Source of the DNA: Berkiella_A sp050252335
GTDB taxonomy: Bacteria; Pseudomonadota; Gammaproteobacteria; Berkiellales; Berkiellaceae
Direction of reading: 5' to 3'
Assembly (NCBI GenBank): GCA_050252335.1
Contig: JBFWLB010000019.1
Coordinates: forward strand, 1 to 43,791
Length of the DNA stretch: 43,791 bases
The translations under genes were made by a program, and so were the position numbers. The notes beneath the pieces are model-generated. The model searched no databases, was not told the DNA's origin, and was given only the letters and a program-made list of their open reading frames with translations. Shown one piece after another: positions 16,496 through 25,302 of this stretch (position 1 is the first letter of the stretch; the number at the start of each line of letters is the position of its first letter).

Positions 16496-17098
16496 TTATA
16501 CAACGAAGTTGTATTTCATGCCGAGCATGAACATGCTAGAAGAAGGAATTAAATCGAATGAATAGCTGTTTTTCTTGAACTCATGTGCTAAAGAAAGGTT
16601 CACATTCAGATCTTTGGTAAAATCATAACCTGCACCGATCACCGCTTTTGGAACAAATGTACTGTGAGAAGCAGCATCACTCATGTTTAAATAATGATAA
16701 GAAATTTTATTTTTGGTGTAAGCAGTACCAACTTTAGCAAACACATCGAATTTCTGTGTAGGATAAAAATCAAGCACACCTAATAAATCAAAGCTATGAC
16801 GTTTGAACTTTAGGGTTACATCGTCATAACGTACTTTAATGTTTCGATTAAAATTAAAACCTGTTTCAACGCCTGCTTTGGTATTGTTGGCAACGTTCCA
16901 CAAGTAACCGGCAGCAATACGTGCACTTAATTTTGTGTCTTCGTCGTTATCAAAAATATTTTTCCATATGTTGTTATTTTCGCCTAATCCATAAACGCCC
17001 ACTTCGCCTAAGACATAAGGTGCATCAGCATGCGCATTCATGCCAAACATCATAAACAAAGCAATCGAGCATAACGAAAATTTGTTAGTTATTTTCAT
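16496..17098 (-). CDS. Outer-membrane beta-barrel protein, OmpA/porin-like
   Basis: A 200-residue protein. The signal peptide MKITNKFSLCSIALFMMFGM followed by NAHA gives a likely cleavage after Ala at about residue 25. The mature part alternates polar and hydrophobic residues in short strands (VLGEVGVYG, ARIAAGYLW, KAGVETGFNF, FDLLGVLDFY, FDVFAKVGTAYT, KAVIGAGYDF, LNVNLSLAHEF, FMLGMKYNFVV). It ends in an aromatic strand, as expected for a beta-barrel of about eight strands in the outer membrane. There is no periplasmic OmpA peptidoglycan domain. The ribosome site AGGTATCCT precedes the ATG. Specific function is unknown; adhesion or membrane integrity are common roles. Confidence 0.82.
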   Translation of the reverse strand: MKITNKFSLCSIALFMMFGMNAHADAPYVLGEVGVYGLGENNNIWKNIFDNDEDTKLSARIAAGYLWNVANNTKAGVETGFNFNRNIKVRYDDVTLKFKRHSFDLLGVLDFYPTQKFDVFAKVGTAYTKNKISYHYLNMSDAASHSTFVPKAVIGAGYDFTKDLNVNLSLAHEFKKNSYSFDLIPSSSMFMLGMKYNFVV

Positions 17099-17619
17099 AG
17101 GATACCTATTTTAATATTATTATATTTAACAAACACACAATACTTTGTTGCACATATATTATGCAGTGCAAAATCATGTGGTCTCGCATCCTAAAGTAGT
17201 TAGATTTCCTATTGCAACCTTTTTTACAGGACACCCACAATTATTTTCATGACATTTCTAGATATTATTAGGACAGCCAAAGATATTTATTGGGACAGCC
17301 AGGTATAGTTGTAAATTAAGTATATAAATATCATGAGATTATATTTTTTAGTTCACTTGAATTCGAAGATATGATTTAAGTTTTTTTATTAACTGATTTT
17401 AACAGGCAATCATTGCGTGATTGGTACTATACCTAAAATGGAAATGAAAAGATTAAGATTTCAAACTAATAATTGACGTTCTATTAAATAGTTTGTTAAT
17501 TAGCAAAAAATAAATCATGGCTCGCAGGATAAAATCAGTGAGAAAACATTTCTAAGATAAGAATAGAAGACAATATACTAAGCTTCTTTGGCTTTGTTCA
17601 TGGATGGCTGTTATTTGTT
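17099..17619. other. 521-base gene-free region with triple GGACAGCCA-type repeat
   Basis: There is no convincing gene on either strand between the two divergent genes. It holds three repeat units at 17229-17237, 17271-17279 and 17293-17301 (listed separately) and a perfect 6-5-6 inverted repeat CAATCA...TGATTG at 17407-17423. A possible promoter TTGACG-17-TTAATT (17473-17501) faces the patatin gene. The last two are weak. Confidence 0.5.
17229..17301 (-). repeat. Three TGGCTGTCC-type repeat units
   Basis: On the minus strand this reads TGGCTGTCCCAATAAATATC, then a second TGGCTGTCC followed by TAATAATATC, then TGGGTGTCCTG. The same core with the same A/T-rich tail occurs at 25710-25718, 26954-27016 (three units in the same order, the third also degenerate) and 32822-32830. 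This is a dispersed REP-like element that probably depends on the transposase at 25788-26810. Confidence 0.7.
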
Positions 17620-19773
17620 ATGAAACTAATCACATTATTTTTATCCATTGTTTTATCGACATGTGTTTTTGCACAAACAACTGATACGCGCCCCAAGATA
17701 GGCCTTGTCTTAAGTGGGGGAGGCGCAAAAGGAGGCGCTCATATTGGTGTGTTGAAAAAAATTGATGAAATGCAGATCCCCATTGATGTGATTGTGGGTA
17801 CTAGTATGGGCGCAGTGGTTGGTGGTTTATATGCTGTTGGTAATTCTGCTCTTGAAATAGAAAAAATATTAAGCGCAGTTGCTTGGGATAGTATTCTCAT
17901 CAATAAAATAGATAGAGATTATCTCTATTATCGAAGAAAAAGAGATGATGATTTATTTCTTATTCGCCAATTAATTGGTTTAAAAAATGGTAGAGTTCGT
18001 TTTCCTCAAGGCGTTGTTCAAGGACATAAGTTATACCAAGCCTTTAAAAAAGAAACGATTGTGCATGAACCTTTAAAAAACTTTGATGCCTTACCTATTC
18101 CCTTTAGAGCTGTTGCGACAGATCTAATTTCAGGACAATGTGTTGTCTTATCGCAAGGGGATCTTGCAAATGCAATGTATGCAAGTATGGCAGTACCTGG
18201 TTTATTCTCTCCTGCTATGATTGATGGCCAATTATTGGTCGATGGTGGTGTAACAAATAATTTGCCGGTTGAAATTGCAAAAGAAATGGGTGTTGATATC
18301 GTGATTGCTGTAGATGTAGGGGCGCCTATGTTGAGCAAAAATCAAATTGAGGGCTTTGATTCAGTATTAGATCAGTTAACCAATATCTATACCCAAGAAA
18401 ATATGCAACATAGTCTTCATCTATTATCAGAAAAAGATATTCTTATCTCGCCAATGATGAAAGAAGTAGGCACTTCAAGTTATGATCAATTAGCAAAAGC
18501 AATTCAATATGGAGAAGAGGCAACAGCTCCAGTACAAGATAAATTAACGCATTTAGCCTATGGTTTGAATCATGCAAATCACAACCTAACACGCCTTTAT
18601 ATAAAAGGTGTTCATATTCAGAATGAAACGGTGCTTAATACTAAAACATATCAAGCCTATTTACCAATATGCCCAGGTTATTATACGCCGGCAGAATTGG
18701 ATACTCACATCAGTCGTTTATATGGTCTTGAACTCTTTGAAAAAATTGAATATAGCGTTGATAATAATATTTTAATGGTGACGCCCCATGAAAGAAGTTG
18801 GGGACCTACTTATATCCAAGGCTCTCTTTTATTAGGTACTGATTTTGAAGGGAATAGCAATTTTAGAGTTGGACTGGGTATTACAAAAACGCTGATGAAT
18901 GCTTATGCAGGAGAAGCACGTTTATTTGGTTCAATTGGTGAGGTAAATGGTATTCTTGCCGATATTTATCAGCCTTTTACGCGTGATCTTGCCTGGTATA
19001 TTAATCCACGTGTGGGTTATATACAGCAACCTTTTCATCTCTATATTAATGATGAGGCTTTTGCACAATATCTCCTTGCTACGATGCGCACTGAATTCGG
19101 TATAGGCCGAAATTTATACGAATGGGGGCGGATAGAAATTGGTTATGGTAGAGCCAATAGCTCAGCACGGCTTAAAGTGGGTAATGGTTTTCCTGATGGC
19201 AATCAGGATGATGGTTTTGTATATTCGCGCTTTGAATGGGACACCTTAGACAATTCCTTTTTCCCACATGAAGGAAGCATTGGTACAGCACAATATTATT
19301 GGTATAAGAAAGAATTTGGCGGCAATACTGATTTTGAGCAATTTCAAATACAAGGGGCGCTTGCACAATCAGTAGGTAAACACAGTGGTGCTATTGTTGC
19401 AAAATATCAAACAACGACAGTAGGAGAAGCGTCATTTGATGCACAATTTACCTTGGGGGGATTGTTCAGACTGTCGGGCTTGGCTGAGCAACAGCTTTTT
19501 GGTCAGCATGCGGCGCTATTAACTTTGCTCTATTATTATTCATTAAAAGATGTTCAGGTGATCCCTAATTATCCTTTTCCGCTGTATTTAGGAATGTCTT
19601 TGGAAACAGGAAATACCTGGCAAAGTAGAAGTTCTATTCGCAATCATTCATTTAGAAAGGCTGGGAGTTTATTTTTAGGTTTTGACACAATCATTGGGCC
19701 TTTTTATTTAGGCTATGGTTTTGCTGAAAATGGTAAACGTGCTTTGCATTTATTCATGGGCAGACCTTTTTGA
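17620..19773 (+). CDS. Patatin-like phospholipase autotransporter, type Vd (PlpD-like)
   Basis: A 717-residue protein. The signal peptide MKLITLFLSIVLSTCVFA is followed by a patatin domain (about 25-320): oxyanion loop GGGAKG at 33-38, nucleophile S62 in GTSMG, and catalytic D208 in DGG. About 325-410 is a POTRA-like segment containing the ELDTHISRLYGLELFEKIEY repeat-type block. Residues 415-717 are a barrel of the BamA/TpsB (surface antigen) type, ending in FMGRPF with a C-terminal Phe as in a beta-signal. This is the PlpD/type Vd layout, in which a phospholipase A is secreted through its own barrel. The catalytic dyad is intact. In an intracellular bacterium it could attack host membranes; that role is inferred. 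A strong terminator follows. Confidence 0.92.
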   Translation: MKLITLFLSIVLSTCVFAQTTDTRPKIGLVLSGGGAKGGAHIGVLKKIDEMQIPIDVIVGTSMGAVVGGLYAVGNSALEIEKILSAVAWDSILINKIDRDYLYYRRKRDDDLFLIRQLIGLKNGRVRFPQGVVQGHKLYQAFKKETIVHEPLKNFDALPIPFRAVATDLISGQCVVLSQGDLANAMYASMAVPGLFSPAMIDGQLLVDGGVTNNLPVEIAKEMGVDIVIAVDVGAPMLSKNQIEGFDSVLDQLTNIYTQENMQHSLHLLSEKDILISPMMKEVGTSSYDQLAKAIQYGEEATAPVQDKLTHLAYGLNHANHNLTRLYIKGVHIQNETVLNTKTYQAYLPICPGYYTPAELDTHISRLYGLELFEKIEYSVDNNILMVTPHERSWGPTYIQGSLLLGTDFEGNSNFRVGLGITKTLMNAYAGEARLFGSIGEVNGILADIYQPFTRDLAWYINPRVGYIQQPFHLYINDEAFAQYLLATMRTEFGIGRNLYEWGRIEIGYGRANSSARLKVGNGFPDGNQDDGFVYSRFEWDTLDNSFFPHEGSIGTAQYYWYKKEFGGNTDFEQFQIQGALAQSVGKHSGAIVAKYQTTTVGEASFDAQFTLGGLFRLSGLAEQQLFGQHAALLTLLYYYSLKDVQVIPNYPFPLYLGMSLETGNTWQSRSSIRNHSFRKAGSLFLGFDTIIGPFYLGYGFAENGKRALHLFMGRPF

Positions 19774-19793
19774 TTAAGGTTATCATTGTTTCA

Positions 19794-19855
19794 AATCTTA
19801 CAGATGTGTAGTTGCACTTCTGTAAGATTCTGTCTTTTCTCTTTCTCTTTCTCTT
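19794..19855 (+). terminator. Rho-independent terminator after the patatin gene
   Basis: AATCTTACAGA (19794-19804) pairs perfectly with TCTGTAAGATT (19819-19829). It is followed by a pyrimidine tract of repeated CTTTCT units to about 19855. Confidence 0.85.
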
Positions 19856-19953
19856 AAATATAAATGCATCCTTATTCGTATTGGGTCAAATTTAGAATAA
19901 TTATTCATCATTTCAATATTGTTCCTATGCTATAAAAATGATACGTTTAACTT

Positions 19954-19978
19954 AAGTTTATATAATTATCATAAACTT
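19954..19978 (+). promoter_or_regulatory. Inverted repeat directly before a ribosome site
   Basis: AAGTTTAT (19954-19961) and ATAAACTT (19971-19978) form a perfect 8-9-8 inverted repeat that touches the GGAG ribosome site of the next gene. AACTTAAGTT (19949-19958) is an overlapping palindrome. It could be an operator or an mRNA hairpin gating translation. Confidence 0.4.
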
Positions 19979-19989
19979 GGAGATAGGTC

Positions 19990-20955
19990 ATGAACGCAGA
20001 AAGTGCATCTGTATCGAGTGTACTGAAGAAAGGCTATTCGCTTTATTTTAAAATGTTACCGATTTTAGTTGCACTAGGTCTTATTATCACCATTATCGGT
20101 GCTATTAATCTTTTCTATGGAACAACAACTGCTGAGCCTGCTCAAGGAGGCATATCAATTATAGGGATTGTGGAATTCATAGTCACTTGGTTTATTGGCT
20201 TGTCACTGTATGCTGTTTTGATTAAAGGTTATTACAATCAAAATGTGGATATTGGTGATGCGTTGATTGTTGCATTGAGAAAATTCTTTCCTGCAATTGG
20301 CGCAATGATTATTGCAGCTGTTATTGTATTGGTTCCCCCTGTAATTGTAGGTGGTATAGGCTTTGTTACAATGGGTGGCGCTGCTCAATTACTACCTGCT
20401 CAATCAAAATTAGAAAATGCGCATCAAATATCAGCATATAACAAAAATATACAGCCTACGATATTTAAGATAGATTCTCAGCAACCTCAAAAAATATATA
20501 CGCATGCGGATACAAGTGTAAAATATCAATCCTCTCAACCTTCCTTGAGGGATGTATCTGGTTCTATGAATCAATCAATACAGCCATTCTCCACAGCTAT
20601 TTTTCTATTGGGTGCTGTGTTATTGCTCTGGTTTATATATTTCTCTGTTAGATTAGCTTTGATTATACCTTTGGTAGTGAATCAAAATAAAAGCCCATTT
20701 GTTGCTGTTAAAGAAAGTTTCAGATTAACAAAAGGGCGCTTTTGGAAAACTTTTGTGGTTGTCTTTGGGGCAGCAGGACCTTACGTGTTTGCCTTTTTTG
20801 TACTCGGTGTTGTGTGCGGTCTTGTTTTTCCTGAACATACTGAAATGGCACTTGCTATCGCTATACTGATTGTTCAGCTTGTGCTTGCACCTATCATTCC
20901 TGCTACGATTACAGCCTATTTAGAAGCTTTGCAGCCCGCTATAATGGGGAGTTGA
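19990..20955 (+). CDS. Polytopic inner-membrane protein of unknown function
   Basis: A 321-residue protein with about six hydrophobic helices: MLPILVALGLIITIIGAINL, IIGIVEFIVTWFIGLSLYAV, AIGAMIIAAVIVLVPPVIVG, FSTAIFLLGAVLLLWFIYFS, a segment near VFGAAGPYVFAFFVLGVVCG, and a last one near AIAILIVQLVLAPIIPATI. A polar loop of about 60 residues (135-200) separates the third and fourth. FVAVKESFRLTKGRFWKTF after the fourth helix is the kind of amphipathic block seen in YciC/GDPD-type membrane domains of broadly conserved proteins. The ribosome site GGAGATAGG is strong. No catalytic motif is visible and the role is unknown. Confidence 0.75.
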   Translation: MNAESASVSSVLKKGYSLYFKMLPILVALGLIITIIGAINLFYGTTTAEPAQGGISIIGIVEFIVTWFIGLSLYAVLIKGYYNQNVDIGDALIVALRKFFPAIGAMIIAAVIVLVPPVIVGGIGFVTMGGAAQLLPAQSKLENAHQISAYNKNIQPTIFKIDSQQPQKIYTHADTSVKYQSSQPSLRDVSGSMNQSIQPFSTAIFLLGAVLLLWFIYFSVRLALIIPLVVNQNKSPFVAVKESFRLTKGRFWKTFVVVFGAAGPYVFAFFVLGVVCGLVFPEHTEMALAIAILIVQLVLAPIIPATITAYLEALQPAIMGS

Positions 20956-21025
20956 CTATGTTTTGGCTCCATGGTTTTTTTATACACAATTATGATAAAA
21001 AACTTAGTAAAAATTAATTGTTTTA

Positions 21026-22207
21026 TTATTTCTTATCTTTTCTGAAGCTACCACGGCCGCTGTTTTTGGGGCTATTTGAAGTTGTAAGATCTCTCATCTT
21101 GTCTGTGAGATCCGTTAAATCTATTCTTATGTGACTGTTTTTGCTTCTTGTTCTGTTTCTGTTTGGTTGTTGCTCGAAATATGTAATGTGGCTTGTCGGC
21201 GCAAATAAATTATTTAACTCAGGAAGTAATTCTAACTGTAATTGGTCGAAAGGGCGCTCATCATAGATTGAATAGCTAGTATGTGTATTAAAGTGTGAGC
21301 AAGCTAATATTTTATCTGAAAAGATGGAGCAAAGGAGAAAAGAGAAAAAATTCACTTGATGAGACAGTGCAACAGATCCAATCACATCATTTTCTTCACT
21401 TTGAAAATTAAAAGCTTTTTCAAAGCCAAGCGCGCTGATAAAATAGGGGGCAAAGTAATGACAACTTTTTTGGGTTTCATCACAATCAAAACATTTATTT
21501 TTAAAAATATGTAATATTGTATGCAGTGTCATGGCAATATCGGGTAGTTCGATCTGAATAAGTGTGCCCATAAAATTTTCAAAAGCAGCTCTCACCTTTG
21601 CTTGTAATTCAGATTGCATTTTTAGACTTTTTAATTGTTGATCAGACATGTCTTGTGCATAAGGCTCTGCAAATGCTTCATAGTTGTAGAGTGACAATTT
21701 ATTGGTTGGAACATTTTGTTTTTGTAATACTTCTTTAATAATTTGAAAATGTTTAAATAATTCTTCCGCTATTTCGCCGAGCGCTTTATGAAAAGCTTTC
21801 TTGGCCAAAGTGCAATTCATAAATTGATCAAAATCGCATGAAAATAAACTTGTATCTATAAAAGCAGTAAAGATAATGGTTGCTAGAATATGATCGGGGT
21901 GGGCTGTGTTTTCCTCTGTTTTAGATAATGCGGCATTTTCAGATAATGAGCTATGAATCTCTTTACAAAATAAAATGAATTTTTGCTTGGATTTCTCACT
22001 GGTGAGATTAACACATTTAAGTCTTTGTATAATTTTTAAATAGAGACTACGATCTATATTATAACGCAGTAAATCCTGGTGAGATTTTTGAATGAATGGA
22101 AGAAGTGCATTCGTGAGAAAAATTAATTGTGTGCGGTTAATTTTTTCTATAGATGGGAGAGAGTTGATTAGCTTGTTATTTGGGCTCAAAGACTCTGCTC
22201 CAATCAT
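21026..22207 (-). CDS. Hypothetical helical protein, putative effector
   Basis: A 393-residue soluble, mainly helical protein preceded by a strong AAGGAGAG ribosome site. Cysteines cluster at CFDCDETQKSCHYF (about 265-278) and in SLFSCDFDQF. The last 60 residues are polar and basic (NRNRTRSKNSHIRIDLTDLT ... SGRGSFRKDKK), with no signal peptide or membrane segment. No known domain is recognised. It is 41 bases downstream of yheU on the same strand. Its composition resembles unassigned effector candidates of Legionellales, but nothing in the sequence proves secretion. Confidence 0.6.
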   Translation of the reverse strand: MIGAESLSPNNKLINSLPSIEKINRTQLIFLTNALLPFIQKSHQDLLRYNIDRSLYLKIIQRLKCVNLTSEKSKQKFILFCKEIHSSLSENAALSKTEENTAHPDHILATIIFTAFIDTSLFSCDFDQFMNCTLAKKAFHKALGEIAEELFKHFQIIKEVLQKQNVPTNKLSLYNYEAFAEPYAQDMSDQQLKSLKMQSELQAKVRAAFENFMGTLIQIELPDIAMTLHTILHIFKNKCFDCDETQKSCHYFAPYFISALGFEKAFNFQSEENDVIGSVALSHQVNFFSFLLCSIFSDKILACSHFNTHTSYSIYDERPFDQLQLELLPELNNLFAPTSHITYFEQQPNRNRTRSKNSHIRIDLTDLTDKMRDLTTSNSPKNSGRGSFRKDKK

Positions 22208-22248
22208 GATATGCTCTCCTTGCGTGCTCTATTTCAGATTAATAACTT

Positions 22249-22479
22249 TTATTTTTTATAAGATTGGTTTTCTGTGCTGACAATATTAAAAGTTTCAGAT
22301 ATTTCGTCGTATTGAATAATAGCTCGATGAGAGATTAACTGTTGCTTGAGTTGCTCTACTAGTTCATCCAACAAGAACTCTTTTTCTCCGTAATTTGTGC
22401 CTTCGCGTGTTACAAATTCTTCAAGCATACGTCTTAGGCTTGCTGCAGGGATTTCTTTATAAGGGATATCAATTGCCAT
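22249..22479 (-). CDS. yheU: YheU family protein (UPF0270)
   Basis: A 76-residue protein matching E. coli YheU (72 residues) along its length: I-P-x-x-x-I near the start, L..MLEEFVTREGTNYGEKEF in the middle, then VEQLKQQL and ETFNIV. The FV-REGT-YG-E core is diagnostic of UPF0270. It is a small cytoplasmic protein of unknown function, widely conserved in gammaproteobacteria. It is probably transcribed first, with the 393-residue hypothetical gene behind it. Confidence 0.92.
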   Translation of the reverse strand: MAIDIPYKEIPAASLRRMLEEFVTREGTNYGEKEFLLDELVEQLKQQLISHRAIIQYDEISETFNIVSTENQSYKK

Positions 22480-22731
22480 TTTATCTACTTTTTTGATAAT
22501 TATTTATTCTTTATTTTTTTATGAAACGATATGATTTATTAGTATAAACAATTACCCCCTGATAGCAATGTTGATTCTTGTAATTTTAATATTATTCAAA
22601 CGGTGTAGATGCATCAAATGTGTTTTGCATTTGGTCAGCAGAGCAAGAAAGCTGGTCATTTTTTGATTGATTGAATATTACTGTTTCCATACTATTTAAT
22701 AGTTTTAGAAATAGCACGGGATAGATTTTGT

Positions 22732-24042
22732 ATGTTAGGCGACCAGAAGCTATCTACTATTGGTAGTATAGATGAAAATTTTTTAGACAATGCTTTTATT
22801 GCGATAAATAAAGATGAGATAACGCGAAGTTATATTCAATATATTGAAGAACAGCATATCTCTTATTTTCGTAATGCACCAAGTGCCGAAATGGGTGACA
22901 CAGTCCCGTCTATTGTAACGCGTCATTCTCAGTTTGATGCAGAGCATCTCGATGGTATTTTACGCTATTTAGTTGGTGCGCGTGCACATTTAGTAAATAC
23001 ACTTGGTATTTTTCCCGTCTTTAATCAAGATGCATTCTATCGATTGGCGCAAGATTTTGTTGTAAATAAGATCTTAAGAGAACCATATTTTAAACATCTT
23101 GTTAAAGATACAGAGCCATTGGTTGAGCGTTCTGAGGTAAAAGATTTTCCTGAGCTGCTTGAAGCCCGAGATTTAGAAGAGGCGAAGCGCTCAGCACAGG
23201 ATAGAGAGGCAAATCAAGAGGCAGCTAAAATTTTAAGAGAGAATGGCATAACGTCGGATGTCTTATTGCTATATTATTTGGAAGGGATTGCACGAAGTGA
23301 ACAATCCTATCTTGGTAATAGAGAGAGAGAAGATGTTTTATTTGATCGTTGTGATCAATTTATTATACCTTTTCGAAAGGATGGTAATCATTATACAGTT
23401 GCTGTAGTTCAATGTACGCAAAAGGATGAGCAGCGATGTGCTCATATCAAATATTATGATTCTTTAGGCGCTGGTTTGGATGTTAAATACAAATCTCAAT
23501 TAGCGAAATTTTTTCTCAACATGGGTTTTCCTAAAGTACTTTATAGTAATTTATCGAAACGTGAACAAAAAGATAAATATAATTGTGCTATCTTTGCAGG
23601 TTTCAAAGCAATAGATATCGCAAATATGCATGTTGCGAATGATGAACGGTTATTAGAAAATTTAGACGCTGATTATGTGGCGCTATTTGATTATGCTCGT
23701 TGTCGTATCGTAGAGATGTTGAGGGAAAGCGGCTGTAATATATCACTTTCTCCAGAATTCACTCTGCTCCTGAAAGAAAAGCAGAGAGTACGTGAATTAC
23801 AAGATGAATGCGAAGGCTTGAAAAACACAGGATCTGAAACTGCAACTCAGTCAGAGACTGGTGGCGGAATATTTTCTTGGTTTGGCTCCGTTATAAATAA
23901 ATATACGCCTTATTTTGGAGGGGCAGCAAGTAGTTCTCAAAAAAGAAGTCGTGAAGAATTCGAGCGGGATAATATGCATGAAAAGAAAACTACAGATAAA
24001 GAAGACTGTATTTTATCAGTAGCAAAGAAGCCCAAAAAATAG
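22732..24042 (+). CDS. Ulp1/SENP-like (C48) cysteine protease with basic C-terminal tail, putative effector
   Basis: A 436-residue protein. H220 (GNHYTVAVVQC), D243 (KYYDSLGAG), Q279 and C285 (QKDKYNCAIF) form the His-Asp-Gln-Cys set of clan CE, with the Gln exactly six residues before the Cys as in Ulp1/SENP enzymes. These cleave SUMO, NEDD8 or ubiquitin, or in bacteria may acetylate. Residues 1-200 are helical and charged. After the protease comes a coiled segment (RVRELQDEC). Then GGGIFSWFGSVINKYTPYFG (377-396) follows, a possible amphipathic membrane-binding helix, and a basic tail with KRSR (404-407) and KKPKK at the very end (432-436), resembling nuclear localisation signals. There is no Sec signal peptide. 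Delivery into a host cell is inferred. Confidence 0.78.
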   Translation: MLGDQKLSTIGSIDENFLDNAFIAINKDEITRSYIQYIEEQHISYFRNAPSAEMGDTVPSIVTRHSQFDAEHLDGILRYLVGARAHLVNTLGIFPVFNQDAFYRLAQDFVVNKILREPYFKHLVKDTEPLVERSEVKDFPELLEARDLEEAKRSAQDREANQEAAKILRENGITSDVLLLYYLEGIARSEQSYLGNREREDVLFDRCDQFIIPFRKDGNHYTVAVVQCTQKDEQRCAHIKYYDSLGAGLDVKYKSQLAKFFLNMGFPKVLYSNLSKREQKDKYNCAIFAGFKAIDIANMHVANDERLLENLDADYVALFDYARCRIVEMLRESGCNISLSPEFTLLLKEKQRVRELQDECEGLKNTGSETATQSETGGGIFSWFGSVINKYTPYFGGAASSSQKRSREEFERDNMHEKKTTDKEDCILSVAKKPKK

Positions 24043-24141
24043 ATATTATAATGCTTAAATAGAGCTATCTGTTTTCTTGGTTTTGTAACTAAAAAATCAT
24101 TGGCTCAATGGCGCATTCCATTTACTTACAAGGATTTTAAG

Positions 24142-24828
24142 ATGAGCAAAGCAATATTAATTACAGGCTGTAGTAGGGGTATTGGTTTAGAGTTTGTAAA
24201 AATATACGCCCAATTAGGTTGGCAAGTATATGCAATTGTTCGAAAAAATAACGCTGAATTTAAAAAAATAGCAGAGAAATATAGTAATATAGAAACGATT
24301 ACTTTTGATGTTACACATTTTCAAGATTATGAAAAATTAAAAAAATATTTTGAAACCAAAACCATAGATATCCTTATTAATAATGCCGGTATTTATGGTG
24401 AACAAAACCAAACCATTGGTAATCTAAATATAGCTGCTTTACAGCAAGTCTTTATGACAAATACCTTTGCACCCATCTTAATGACACAAACAGTGCTGAA
24501 TGCTATTTTAAGAGGAAGCACAAAAACCATCGTCAATATTACCAGTAGAATGGGCAGTATTGCAGATAATACATCTGGCCAATATTATGCTTATCGTTCG
24601 AGCAAAGCAGCGCTCAATGCAATGATGCGAAGTCTACAAGTTGATTTGCAAGAGAAAGGTGTGAAGGTACTGGTTCTTCATCCTGGTTGGGTGAAAACAG
24701 ACATGGGTGGGGAAGATGCTTTAATTGATGTGGAAACTTCAGTAAAAGGCCTATGTGACGTGATTGAGCAAGCACATGATTTGCCAGAAATGTTTTATAG
24801 CTATCAAAAAGAGTTATTACCTTGGTAA
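24142..24828 (+). CDS. Short-chain dehydrogenase/reductase (C-factor-like)
   Basis: 228 residues from the ATG at 24142, which has AAGG eight bases upstream; the longer reading frame to 24100 adds residues outside the family. Classical SDR motifs are present: TGCSRGIGLEF (nucleotide binding), NNAGIYG, the catalytic Ser in NITSRMGS, and YAYRSSKAALNAM with the Tyr-x3-Lys pair. HPGWVKTDMGG follows. It resembles the C-factor/YciK-like carbonyl reductases that use NAD(P)H. The substrate is unknown. It begins a plus-strand run with the thioesterase and acetyltransferase genes. Confidence 0.9.
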   Translation: MSKAILITGCSRGIGLEFVKIYAQLGWQVYAIVRKNNAEFKKIAEKYSNIETITFDVTHFQDYEKLKKYFETKTIDILINNAGIYGEQNQTIGNLNIAALQQVFMTNTFAPILMTQTVLNAILRGSTKTIVNITSRMGSIADNTSGQYYAYRSSKAALNAMMRSLQVDLQEKGVKVLVLHPGWVKTDMGGEDALIDVETSVKGLCDVIEQAHDLPEMFYSYQKELLPW

Positions 24829-24882
24829 GTGAAAGAGTGCTTGGATTATTATGAAATCGTATTCACAAAAAGAGAAAGCAGT

Positions 24883-25302
24883 ATGTCGAATGATTTAAAC
24901 AGAAATAATGTTTTTACCCTAGCCTTTAAGGTACGAGATTATGAATGTGATATGCAAGGAATTGTTAACAACGCTGTTTATCTAAATTATTTAGAACATA
25001 CTCGGCATGAATTTCTAGATAGCATTGGCTTGAATTTTAAGAGCCTTATTCAAAGAGGAATTTATTTGGTAGCCATGGAGTCGCAGCAAAAATATAGAAA
25101 ATCTCTTGAGTCTGGTGATGATTTTACTGTGAGCTGCTATATGATGCTTGAATCTAAACTGCGTATTAAATTTATCCAAGAAATTCATCATTTTGAAAAA
25201 GGTTTGGTTTTACAGTCATCACTAATAGGCGTGGCTATTGATAGTTCAAAGAAACCTATATTAATTGAGTCTGTTTTCAGATCTGAAATTATAAGTGATT
25301 AA
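24883..25302 (+). CDS. Acyl-CoA thioesterase, 4HBT hotdog family
   Basis: 139 residues from the ATG at 24883, preceded by GAGAAAG; a GTG at 24829 directly after the previous stop is possible but lies outside the domain. The core DYECDMQGIVNNAVYLNYLE followed by HTR contains the D-x2-G-x2-NN-x-Y-x2-Y-x-E pattern of 4-hydroxybenzoyl-CoA thioesterase/YbgC-type enzymes, including the catalytic Asp. Length is typical. It hydrolyses acyl-CoA thioesters in the cytoplasm. Its last codons overlap the next gene by 8 bases, suggesting translational coupling. Confidence 0.9.
   Translation: MSNDLNRNNVFTLAFKVRDYECDMQGIVNNAVYLNYLEHTRHEFLDSIGLNFKSLIQRGIYLVAMESQQKYRKSLESGDDFTVSCYMMLESKLRIKFIQEIHHFEKGLVLQSSLIGVAIDSSKKPILIESVFRSEIISD

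Noticed and set aside
17229..17301. CRISPR array
   Set aside because: Only three short units with unequal spacing, one degenerate, and copies dispersed elsewhere; there are no cas genes.
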